From Litoditis marina (lineage: Eukaryota > Nematoda > Chromadorea > Rhabditida > Rhabditidae), in assembly GCA_964036275.1 (NCBI GenBank), contig OZ038434.1, positions 24,411,413-24,475,412 of the forward strand: DNA of 64,000 nucleotides. Direction: 5' to 3'. A program made the translations under genes and the position numbers. The notes under the pieces are model-generated. The model did not search any database and had not been told where the DNA came from. It saw nothing but the letters and a program-made list of their open reading frames with translations. Positions 36,901-47,297 of the stretch are shown piece by piece (position 1 is the stretch's first letter; every line of letters starts with the position of its first letter).

Positions 36901-39900
36901 TACTGACTTTTTTCGTTGTAAAAACGACTCTGAGATTTACTTGTGCAAACATCCACTTTGTCCACGCTGTGTTCAGATTTTGACGCAATTCACACGTTCA
37001 ACTTGGCAATACATTCGGATAAGAACAGTTTTCTCGTGAGAAAATATCGTTTCAGGACCCGCAAGAGACGTACCAGACGATCCGTTCCGTGTGTCTGACC
37101 GTGGGAACCCTGGGGGCACTGTTGTTCCGGCATCCGGCATTGTTCGAACTGGATCTGGCCGGGTGCAGATTCTACTTTTGGATGATCACCGCCACTTATG
37201 TTATCGGTACGTTTTATTCTAAAGATTTATTCCATTATAAAAATGATGAGATATGATCTCAAACAAAAACAAGGAAAAGAGCTTAGATAAATTCTATACT
37301 TCTGGAATAACTGCTACCTATGTTATCGGTGGGACTGGATCGATAATTATAGTTTGCACTTCCGCCTCTCAACTGGATGGTCAAAGTATGAACACAGCCT
37401 GAAATAAGTTTTTTTCTCCGTCATACTAGGACAAAACAAGTTGATCAACAAACAAACATCAACGAAATTCCAAAAAACTAAAATAAAAAGGGGGAGAAGT
37501 TCCAAAATACTGAGAGTCTCCCAGAACAACCGAGCCCAAACACCACAACATCGAGTCGTTGGACTGAGAAACTGAGATTAATCGAGCAAATAACAACATT
37601 CTTCGATTTATGTTAATAAAGTCTCTCCAACAATAAACAAGACATTTCAACATCAAAATTTGCAGCGGAGGCCTTTCTACTAAATGAGTCGATCAATATG
37701 GCGACGACTCTGCATGGACTACACCGAAATGACTGGGACTTCGATGTGAAGGGGAAAAAGAGATTCTGGCTCACGGTCAAGGTACTGAACATTCATGGAA
37801 ATCGAAATACAATGTAGACCAGGGGTTCATATATTGTGTACTAACTAAGCATTATAAAACTACTCTTAGTTGGTAGTAAACTGAGTCCATTTGATCGCGT
37901 TCTTCACCAATAAGTGCTGTGAAATTTATGCAAAACTTCCAAAACAGTGGAATATGTGCGTTTATGTTTTGATTTTCATGTAGCTCGCGTTGTACGTGAC
38001 TTTTTGGTTTTTTCAAATGTTTTTTTTTTTTAAATTTACTGGTAATTTTACAGGCTCGCGTGACGACTCCGTTTATAGTTCTCGGAATCGCCATGACTTT
38101 TATTTCATTTGCCTCCTGGGATCAGGTATCTCGTCACTAACTTGTTCTATATTTTATTCAATTTCTATTAATATATGTACTGGCTCAACGAGAGTTTATG
38201 TTTTCTAATGGGCGTTCACGCTAGAGTTGCACTACATAACTAAGAACATGGGAATGGTAGAAAAGCTAGAATAACACACATAACTCAAGCACGTCAGTTA
38301 TGTTACGTTACCTAAAACACAGAACAAATATCAGCTACCGTATACCTAAGTAATTTCCGTTTCCAGTTTTGATCCTAATTCACGTACATAACTAGAGTCT
38401 ATTCAGACGTAAACAGTAAACACAGAACAAATGAAAGCTACATATCCCTGCCCCACTTCTCTCTCTCTCTCTCTCCCTATTTAGGACGACACAGAACAAA
38501 GGGAAGCTACCGTATACCTCAGTTATTTGTACGTCCAGATTCCCTCCAACTGGACGTGTTCCGGTGTATTTTCACTGGATTCGGCTTCGGTGTGGTTTCC
38601 CCTGGTTATGTTGAATGTGATTCTCATCATAGGAATAGCCACGTTCACAGAGGCCGCAGGAAAGGCCTATCTGTGAGTATCGATTGAGAATTATTGATTT
38701 TTCTTTTCTTATCTTCATTCATAACGTTTTTATAGGACTGTTCTCTAAACCAAAATGGAGATACAGAGTGTTCAGATTTAGCGTGTAATACAGCGTTTTT
38801 TCGAGATGGGAGAGCATACTCTCTGAACTATAGTGGGAGACAAATTTATAAAGTTCTGTCTCTCGCCGGAATCGAACCTGCGAGCAAAAGATTCGTAGTA
38901 GGACGCTAACCACTGCTCTATTAGATCACATAACCGACAAGCTTTGGAATCGAAGACATGTGTGTGTACACAGCGAAAAGTGAGATATACAGTACCCTCC
39001 CGCCTTTATGTTGGCGACGACTATACGCCACAAACATACCGGGGTCAAACTACAAACACTGTAGTTCGTAGTGTTATCAAGTAGGTTGGCTTATTTGGCC
39101 AATTTTCAGAGTATTTCGCTTCCAATCCTAATTTGAGTACTGTTACTCAACAAAAAGCGTAGCGGAATCAAACTATAAACACAGAAGAACGAAAGTCAGT
39201 TTGGTCAGCTTCGTCCATCAATTTTGAAATCTACTCAACTGAAAAGAACATTATTTTTCAGAAGACGCAATCAGTTTGCCGTTTCCAATAAACACTACAT
39301 GGAGGTCCACAATCCGAGAGATGTCGATGTCGTCGTAAAGGTAAGAGCTACAGGGTTATCATATTCGTACACTGCTCACTCCAAGGTACGAATCTTCTGC
39401 AGTGTACAACAGATTAACCACTTTTTCCAGCTCGAATGTGAGAAATGTATTGAGTGGTTGCAATTCGAAAACTTTGGTAGGAAGCTTTTTTCGCATGTGA
39501 ATTTTTCGGTGAAAGGGGGGCAGAAAGGAAAGCCAGTTCAAGTACCCCGGGGTACCTAAATATAACGTTGCGCGCGCCAAAACAGGCAAACACATGTCAA
39601 CCGTATGCAAATTAGATTCGCTAGTTTGAGTTAAAAGTTTTACTTATCGGATTCTCTTGATAAGCTTTTTCAAACTAACTTTCCTTCCTGTCCCCTTTTA
39701 ATCGAGCCACTAGTAGGGGGCTCAGTTCAGCACCCGACTTCGTTCGAGTGTTCCAGGTTGAGCGCAACCTGGCCTTCACTGTGCCCGTCTCTGTTTCTCT
39801 GTTTCTAACCTGGTTATCGATTGCTCTCTCTTCCGACACGCCAACTTCGGCATACAATTTGTGAGTACAAAACCATCTTAAAACAAAACAAATGGTCAAA

Positions 39901-42900
39901 GAACTATACCAAATTTTTGTGAGATGATAGTTTTGTTGAATCAACTGTTTGTGAATTGAAAACGACATATTGCGTTCTGGTAAATGACTAAATTCGTCTC
40001 TCCACTGCGTAGTTTTATGGTGAAAAGTTACCATCTGCAAGAATCGAAGTACAAGATCAATGAGTAGAACTGTATTTGACCCTTACATATTCTTAATTAT
40101 AATTTAAAAATGAGTATTCGCATACCTTTTCGCCTCCATTTTTCAAACCACAATCCGTTTATTTCCACCTGAAGTCCAACTACGATTCATTTCCTCGTAA
40201 TCAAAGTACATACATTTCTGTATCGAGTAATTTCTGCGCTCTCAGTCCTTAAAGGCAGATATCCACGCCAGCATCGAAATTGAGATAAGGTCACTTTCCA
40301 ATTCTACTTGGGTAGTTACTACCAGCAAATAAGTGTGGAAAAAGGACCATTAAAACTGAATCATGGAATTTTTTTTTAACTTCATCGGGTTTCATCGGAA
40401 ATTGGGCGGTACCTCTGCGTATTTGCGCACCTACCGTAATGCGATTTTAGGTTGCGGACTTGCGGGCAGTCTTAATCAGTGTATTGGGGTTTATTTGATG
40501 TTTATTACACTGTTTGAAATCTTAAATAAGAATAGAAAAAGAGTTACGAACAAAAAAATAATTTGAGCAACATTTATTTCAAACGGTGGAAAACACAACC
40601 GCGGCCCAACAGGTCACACGTCCGCGGGTGTACCGCATGACTGTGCGGTACTACCGCGGACCTGCAGATCGAGAAATTCGAACAATCGCCAACAAATTTA
40701 CTGTAAAACTTGAGATATTCTTTTTCTTTCTACTATATATATTCAAAACCAATAAAAATGAGTCATTTATTGGCGATTCACTATATTTTCAATTTGCATG
40801 CTGGCGTGGATATCTGCCTTTAAAGAGGGATTAAGTGGACCAATCCCGTGTCAACGGTCCTTCAAACTGCAATTGGAAAACGTATTGTAGTTTATGGGAC
40901 CGAGGCGTTGGGGGTTCACATAATTGAATTTCTTTGAAGCAGAACCCAACCCTTTTCCAGGTCGTGTATGTTCTTTGCTCCCATCTACTCCTTCGTGTCA
41001 ATTCTTCAGACTCTGTTCAGTTCTCCCCCGGTCAGAGTTGGAATACATTTGATTTGAAAATGTCATAAGCTTTGAACAAAGTCATTCGTACACATATAAA
41101 GTAATCGGTAATCTATGTTACTAAAAACCAAACTTTAAGCGCACCTTCACACGTACCAACATTGAACAATTTCAAAAACCGTATCGTAATCTGTATTGGG
41201 TCGTTTTTTCTCTCAGAGTTACTTACAGTAAGTAGTTACAGTGACAGTGACAGTAGAGTTACAGAGTTACTCTCAGAGTCACAGAATGCAGTCACTACAT
41301 AGCCATTTGTATCGTGGAACACATCAAGTTTCTCCTTTTTGAAGCTGCTCACTATTTACTTCACTGTAATTATTTAGCTAGCCAAATTCCGCTGTATTCA
41401 TAGTTCGGTCCTCATTCGGTCCAAACCATGTCTCATACCGAGGTCAAACTACAACGAATCAGAGATGAAAAGTCAAGGGAAGGAAAGGCCCTAAAAGGGG
41501 GGTTTCGGGGTCGAAATCGCGGGCCTAAAATGAACCCTTTAGGCCCGCGATTTTGAGGCCGAAATCTCTCTTTTAGGGCCTAAAAGTGTTCCATATGAGA
41601 GTATTCCCTATGAGGGTAGAGTATATATAATATCGATTTTCCGCAGATCTTCGACCGTTTTGTGTCTATTCTGATGCGTTTTCTCCCCGCCGGCTACCTC
41701 CCTCAAACCACGCCAGTATCTTTCATGAGCAAGAGGGAAATTATGGCGAAAGCGAACAAAAGTGGTGGGAAACTCATATTTTTCTTGTCATCAAACAAGG
41801 GACATTTTTTTATATTGGAATTGATATTAGATCTAGTCCTCCGAGTTTTTAGTACTAAGTTTGTGTTTTTGAGCTGAATTCGATCCGAAAATGTTCAGGT
41901 TCTGCAAGTCGATTTAACGACCGTTTTATCCACTAGAATTGATCTGAATAACAATTGTCAATCAATAGATTGAATAAATTCGAGCCGTTTACCTAAACTC
42001 GGAGATGCAGGAAAAATTTAAAATCTCAAAAAGTTTTCACGTTGAAGTTAAAAAGAAAATTTAACGTATTTTCCGTCAAGTAACCTTTCTCGTGACTCTC
42101 CTAACATAAACTACTCAATTTTGCGTGAAGACTTCTCGTTGGCTTGAGATTTTTCTGTTGAAAAGGTTCAATTTAGGCCACGCCCACATTAGTTCTCATA
42201 TAAGTCTTCCAACTTTTTGACTTTTCCAGAAATCTCATTCGATGACGGTTTTCGCTTCCATCCATCTACGAAGGGCTACATTTCGGAGGAAGAAAGACAT
42301 TTGATCTACACAAGAATGACCCGGAAATATCTGAAAACACGCATCGATAAGAAGATCAGCAGTGATGCGGCCATTTACGTGAGTTGACAAATATTATGAA
42401 AAAGTTGATGTTTTTACCCGAAGTGAAGAGAGTTTTCGATTTGAAAGCACGGTACCTCTCAAACATATACGTTAAAAACAGTAATGTTTCAACCTACTCA
42501 AAATCAATCGATGTTGAATAGTTCAGTGTTGAATAGTTAAAAACATTATAGTCGTCGCCAACGGAAAGGCGGGAGGGTACTGTATATCTCACTTTCCGCT
42601 GTGCACGCACACATGTCTGCGATTCTAAAGCTCCTCCGTTATTGGCTGTTGTAGCGACGTGGTTACTGCATGGCTACCAATCTTTTGCTCGCCGGTTCGA
42701 TTCCAGCGAGAGCAGCAAGTTATAGTGCTCACATTTCCCAACTGGACTCGTTGGCTGCGTGCCAAAAACTTTGGAAATATGTTGTTCAGAGAATACATAT
42801 ATTTTACAGCAAGTTGCCTTGAATACGAATCATAACGAAGGGAAGGAACCCTTAACACAAGTTTCTATTGTTTTGAACGATTTCGACATGTTCAAAAACT

Positions 42901-45900
42901 GCCTTGAAGTTTCATTGGCAAGCTGCCCAAGTCCAGTTGGGAAATGTGCGAACTATATAAATCTGGCACGCCCTATAAAGCCTCCGTATAAGACGGCGAA
43001 AATCGAATGTAAAAGCTGTTTTCATGTTAGCGAAAGCGCTGGTGATGACTTTCAACCCACTAGTTTCCATAATTGAAGAAAGACGATTATGTTGTCCAAT
43101 GCCACCGCTTCAGTTCTTTGAACTGCAATGCATGTTTTTATTGCAGTCAAAAGGACCGTTGACACGGGATTGGTCCACATAATTGTCCTACTTTGAGATG
43201 AGATTAGTTATGACTATCGTTTTTATCGCAGGAAGTGGTATCCTGCGAGGTGGCGTCTTCCCACATCCTCTCCCCCGTCGCCCACTCCCCGCAAATGGAA
43301 GAAGTTTGCCGGATTTGGGCCAAAAAAGTGTTGGAAGCGGATAAAATCTTGATTTTTGATACAGAACAAGTGGAAGAAAATAGTGATGAGGTAGAGAAAA
43401 ATGACTGTCTTGGTCATTAGATCAACTATCACTCATTTTCATGAGTTGAGATGTAGTTTTGCGAAATCTTTGTAAACTGTGCGGTTTCGAGGGCAAGCCG
43501 ATGTAGGTGGCTCTATCTCTCTATATTTGTGGCTTTTTCCTTGCCTTTAGTTCGATCCATGACCGGTATCAAGTGAAAATGAAAACCTTTGAACTAACAG
43601 AATCAGCGGGTACTTGTGGGAAAAATCACAAATGTTTTCTCGGCTCAATTGATATGCCTTGCGTTAACTCTTTGTTATGATATATGTATGAGTTCGGTCT
43701 AAATCTCCTTCCGCTCCTGATGTTGGATTATGTTCCAACTATATAAACGTACTATCTTTTTTAGTTCGAAATTTCCAGGACCCTCGCCTTCGGAAGATGA
43801 TGAGACATCTTCAAAGAATTCCCACACAAAAAGAAGACAGAATGGATGAACAGAAAATTGTAAGTCATTTCAATAAGACTAAGATAATAATGAAATGTGT
43901 ACTTAAATAGTATAATGAATAGCAAGGAAAACGTTTTGCTTGAAAAAACATTAGCTTATTGTAAAACTCGCGAGGTCGCGTTAGGAGAAGCAGGCAAACA
44001 CCTATGTTCTGTTTAAAGCTGCAGTATTTGTATGTTGAACTACAAATCGATACTTTTGCTATGCTTCATGACCAAACTATAAAGCAGATCTGGGTAGTCG
44101 CCTACAAATATTAGTTTGTCGGTATACAGCAAAACACTGAAATGGACAGTACTTTCTTTGCCTATTTTATTCAGAAATACATTAATCATAGACTTCATTC
44201 CAGGCCGCTCTGCAACACATTCTTGACCTACTCGAATACCGGGACCCCCATGTTCCGTTTCTGTTGGTACCCGCCCTTCTACCCGGAAACCGAAATGATT
44301 ACGTCACATTTTGTCCCATGCCACGCCCACTTCTCACGTCACAGGTGCGGTATCGAGCATTGGAAAAAGGATGAAATATGCAAATTAAAGTATGAAAACT
44401 TTATAACATATTGGCGTACTTCAACCGAACAGTGCAGAAAAGTAGGTGTAAAACGTGAAAATAACCAGAAGTAACTGACTGAGTTCCAAAGCAAAGTTTG
44501 TATATTCATTAGTGTCAAAGCATATATATAGTGGGTGCCAAGTTTATTAATTTCTGTCTGGCGCCGTTATCGAACCTGCGAGCAAAAGTTTCGTAGCTGG
44601 CCGCTATCTACTGCGTTATGAGAGTACATCCCAAACAAGATTTGGAATCAAATACATGTGTCTGTACACAGCGGAAATTGAGATAAGCAGTACCCTTCCG
44701 CCTTTCCGTTGGCAACGACTATAAAACGTGTCTCGTGAGTTTATGAGTCTTATTTTCAGTTACCGGCCCTAAGAAAAGAATGGAAGGTGGCTGTGGAGAA
44801 AATGGAAAAGTCGTGGGGGGATGAGGAAAAGGTGGAGGTAGGTGCAAACTGGGGTTGTTAATCGAGTTCAAAATTTCGAGTTTGGCAATAAATCGAGTTT
44901 TCGAGCCATCGAATTTGTTTTCTCGAGTCGAGTCGACTTTCGGTACTTTAACAACCCTAGTGCAAACACCTTTCAACTATCGTTTAGGACATTTTGAAAC
45001 AGAGAAAGCGTGCAGTTTCAACCGAATAGTGTACCCGCCAACACATAGGAACTAAAATCGAATTTTAGGTTCTGTTGGGATTTAGTCTTCAGCAACTGAC
45101 TTGAACATAGCAAAATACATCTTTCAAAGTTAGACGGGGATTTTCTCCATCGGGTACACACTCATGTTTTTATCACCATTTTTGTAGTTTATGGTTTGAG
45201 TGGGTGACGATGGAGCTTAAAGAATCCGTCCCGCTCTAATTTTGACTTGTGAGTTAACAATCTGACCTTTTGGCAAATGAAAAACCATTATCAAAAGTAT
45301 ATACTTATATATCTCTATCTCGCTTCGTTTTCTCAGAAAAGCGGCTTACGTAATGAAACCGATGTGGGAGTTGCGTACGGGGTATGCTCAAAATAGCCTA
45401 TAAAAGTACAAAAATATTTTTAAGACGTTCTATCATATACGACAACACAATTAAGAACTAAAAACTGAAGATAACTCGAAACGTAAATGAACCAAGTCAA
45501 GTTGCGTCACGGTGAAAATTTCCATGTGCTCTTTTTTATTGCTCGATGTTATGCAAATTTTGCAAACTTTTTATCAGAAAGTTTTTTCATGGTCTGTGGG
45601 AAGACATTGAGAGACTTTTGTGAGCGTTTTGAATTTTTCGTGAAACTCAGATTATAGCGGAACGGTTTCTTTGAACACATTAGGCGGATGTCTCCTACTG
45701 AAAACTGTATGAATTGTTTTTCTCCAAACTCTAACGAACATAGTTTAATCATATAAACTATACATTGTGAACTGTCTGTCGATGTTTTCGTGAGTTATTG
45801 TTTGTAGCTTAATGCGTTTCAGCTCAATCGTCCTCGTCACCCACGCACGGCTCATTTCTCTCTCTACTCCGTTGATGTTCCGTTGTTAAACACTTTTGTG

Positions 45901-47089
45901 TAATAAATATTATTATTATTATTATTACTTTCCAGAATCAAGAAGAAAACGAAGGAGCAGAAAAGCAGCCCGGAATGAGAAACGTAGACCGAGATGCCTA
46001 TTACAACGATGAAAACCGACCCGGGTAGGAAATTTGGGCGAATTCTATATGTAACCGGGACTTTAGGCAACCCATTTTTCAGGTTACCTCAGTAGGTTGG
46101 TAACCTAAAATGAAAACCCGGTTACCTGTTTTTTTCAACGAAAAACTTGGTTTTTACCGTTAGTTTGGTAACCGAAGTTTTGTTTCAGGTTGCCTACCGT
46201 TTACCTGTGAGGTAACCTGAGAAAGAGTTACCAAAAAACTCGGTTACAATTTTTTTTAAAATTTTTCCGATCGTTTCTCTGGAATCAAGTCTTTTGAGAT
46301 AATAAACACATGATGAACATGTATCGAAAACCAATCTTTCTGGTTTGAAACTTGAGCTCCATGTACCGTGTATCATGTATAATACGTGTGTGTGTGAATT
46401 CAACCAAAACCTGTATTCCGAACATAATCCATCTAAAGCTCAAATATTAAAAACTGAACCTAATTTTTTCGAGGAACTTTGCTGGTTCGAAGATGACTCA
46501 AAAACTTCATCATTTTTCCAGCTACGATGGCGCAATTGGTCCAAATAACCTTTCATTTTTACCCGCCGCGAAAGAAAGAATGGAAATGGAATACTATCAG
46601 AAGTGAGCATATTCATACTGGAAGTAAATTGAATAGTCACGTGTAACTAGCATGCTAATGAGAAATCGTGCACTTTGTCATTGCACGTTTCTGAGTTCTG
46701 CTGTGTTTCACATGTTCCACGTGACTGTGCAATTGACTAACAGTATAGTAAAGCTTTCAATCAATACAACTTTAACCTTCCAAGAGATTGCTGTACAGAA
46801 TTTCCATCATGTTCGATACTTTCCCTGAAAGCTGCTTTAGTGAAACTATTCACTGTTACACTGTTTTTTGTAAATCTAAGCTTTCGAAAACTTTGAGAAG
46901 TACGTAGAACAGTCAATAAACATTATTTACAATTATGAAACAACTTATTTAAAAACAATAATTCTCTACGAAAGATAGTGGACGCCAACTAAAAATTTAT
47001 ATTTTCACAGCTTCTGCGAAGCGGCGTGGAAAAATCTCGAAGAACACCAACAGTATCTAGAAAGTGCTCGCAGAATCACTTCTGGATGA
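27922..47089 (+). CDS. Mucin-EGF-seven-transmembrane receptor-like protein (1573 aa, 27 exons)
   Basis: Exons: 27922-28036, 28821-28917, 29626-30938, 31205-31825, 32084-32155, 33548-33655, 34165-34380, 35148-35293, 35654-35737, 35976-36059, 36511-36621, 37056-37206, 37666-37781, 38054-38125, 38485-38672, 39262-39340, 39757-39860, 40961-41030, 41647-41764, 42230-42378, 43232-43390, 43779-43859, 44204-44344, 44760-44837, 45936-46024, 46522-46602 and 47011-47089; phases close to TGA. Architecture: signal peptide (1-20); a four-Cys segment (about 80-135); a Thr/Ser-rich mucin stalk to about 715; Cys-rich modules with PCPLEYFEGENYCY and LKLTCDPP; two EGF-like units (CNCKEGW; CSFHGEC then CDCDDEYYGDRC, 848-952); then seven hydrophobic segments from exons 11-19, with a Cys at the start of TM3 (AGCRFYFW) and in the second outer loop (NWTCSG), as in GPCRs; then a tail of about 285 residues. 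No GPS/GAIN cleavage motif is visible. I do not recognise the gene. The exon 6 acceptor is non-standard. Confidence 0.8.
29155..29393. mobile_element. 239-bp MITE with GTGGCCGTATTT inverted ends
   Basis: The left end GTGGCCGTATTTTGTAAGCT and the right end AGCTTATAAATACGGCCAC pair, and the inverted match extends through CAGCCGGGTAAGCTATTTG. It lies in intron 2 of the mucin-7TM gene. A solo end is present at 3474-3494. Confidence 0.8.
32394..32509. mobile_element. Small MITE, AGGACGATTATGTGGTCCAAT family (copy 1)
   Basis: A palindromic element of about 115 bp whose ends are AGGACGACTATGTGGTCCAA and ATTGGTCCACATAATCGTCC. Other copies: 40826-40928 (diverged), 43078-43195 and 52581-52680. The interior carries TTTGAACTGC and GCAGTTTAAAGGACCG blocks. 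Confidence 0.8.
32898..33094 (-). mobile_element. 197-bp TATAGT element with tRNA-like interior (copy 1)
   Basis: Ends are TATAGTGAGTGCCAAATTTA and TGCCAACGACTATA, an imperfect inverted repeat with TATAGT termini. On the minus strand the interior carries box A-like TAGCGCAGTGG, TTAGCGC, and box B GGTTCGATTCC, spaced as in a tRNA. It lies in an intron of the mucin-7TM gene. Confidence 0.82.
34526..34906. mobile_element. C/G-run inverted-repeat element (copy 1)
   Basis: It starts GGGGAACATTGACTTTTTAC and ends TACTTCAATTCTCCCC, with homopolymer runs of C on one side and G on the other and many CCCCCCAC / GTGGGGGG words in between. A second, very similar copy in the same orientation lies at 55698-56064. 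Shorter relatives occur near 22390-22470 and 23885-23930. No ORF. Confidence 0.75.
38829..39025 (-). mobile_element. 197-bp TATAGT element with tRNA-like interior (copy 2)
   Basis: Same length and orientation as copy 1, with the box B complement GGAATCGAACC and the conserved ACAGCGAAAAGTGAGATATA block. It lies in the intron after exon 38485-38672. Confidence 0.82.
42547..42725 (+). mobile_element. TATAGT element with tRNA-like interior (copy 3, abutting another MITE)
   Basis: Plus orientation, beginning TATAGTCGTCGCCAACGG. The tRNA-like part is more diverged, but GCTCGCCGGTTCGATTCC is retained. Its 3' end runs straight into the 42721 element, so one element probably inserted at the terminus of the other. 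Confidence 0.7.
42721..42957. mobile_element. TATAGT-family MITE with CATTTCCCAACTGGACT ends
   Basis: Left TATAGTGCTCACATTTCCCA pairs with right TGGGAAATGTGCGAACTATA, and the match continues into CAACTGGACT. Length 237 bp. An open frame crossing it (from 42759) is not a gene. It lies in the intron 42379-43231. Confidence 0.8.
43078..43195. mobile_element. Small MITE, AGGACGATTATGTGGTCCAAT family (copy 2)
   Basis: AGACGATTATGTTGTCCAAT at the left pairs with ATTGGTCCACATAATTGTCC at the right; the inner TTTGAACTGC and GGACCGTTGACACGGGATTG match the copy at 32394-32509. Only about 35 bp before the acceptor of exon 43232-43390. Confidence 0.75.
44527..44723 (-). mobile_element. 197-bp TATAGT element with tRNA-like interior (copy 4)
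   Basis: Same length and ends as copies 1 and 2. The box B complement is mutated to TATCGAACCTGCGAGC. It ends 36 bp before the exon starting at 44760. Confidence 0.82.
45198..45844. mobile_element. 647-bp element with GAGTGGGTGACGA inverted ends
   Basis: The left end GAGTGGGTGACGATGGAGCT and the right end AGCTCAATCGTCCTCGTCAC are inverted repeats. Shorter deletion derivatives lie at 54839-55069 (231 bp, both ends present), 16716-16985 and about 58890-59095. No ORF of useful length. It ends about 90 bp before exon 45936-46024. Confidence 0.75.
46610..46746. mobile_element. Short inverted-repeat element, copy 2 (TACTGTTAGTCAATTGCAC family)
   Basis: TACTGGAAGTAAATTGAATA at the left and GTGCAATTGACTAACAGTATA at the right form the inverted ends; the interior matches 15633-15769. 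It begins immediately after the donor of exon 46522-46602. Confidence 0.7.
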
Positions 47090-47290
47090 TTTAACAGTTT
47101 TTCAACCTTTTTTTCAAGCATGGGTTTCTTTCAGTGGGTGCGTAGATTACGTATTTCTCGATGTATTTTCACTCTCTGAATCCTTTTTTTCTTGAAAAAG
47201 AGATGTTTTGGGATTAGTTTGTTGGTTTTCTGTTCATTTTTTGAGGGAATAGAAGAAATGTTGCTTAATTCCATAAATAATATTAGTATT

Positions 47291-47296
47291 AATAAA
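47291..47296 (+). terminator. Possible polyadenylation signal (AATAAA) of the mucin-7TM gene
   Basis: An AATAAA lies about 200 bp after the TGA at 47087-47089 and immediately beside the stop codon of the convergent minus-strand gene (47298-47300). A 3' end here would overlap the terminal exon of that gene. Confidence 0.45.
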
Positions 47297-47297
47297 A

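Noticed and set aside
37300..37330. Short repeat of the end of exon 37056-37206 (TATGTTATCGGT) inside the next intron
   Set aside because: The match is only about 20 bp with mismatches; too short to claim a duplicated exon.
42759..43076. 105-codon open frame on the plus strand
   Set aside because: It runs through the 42721-42957 MITE inside an intron and has no matching splice sites.
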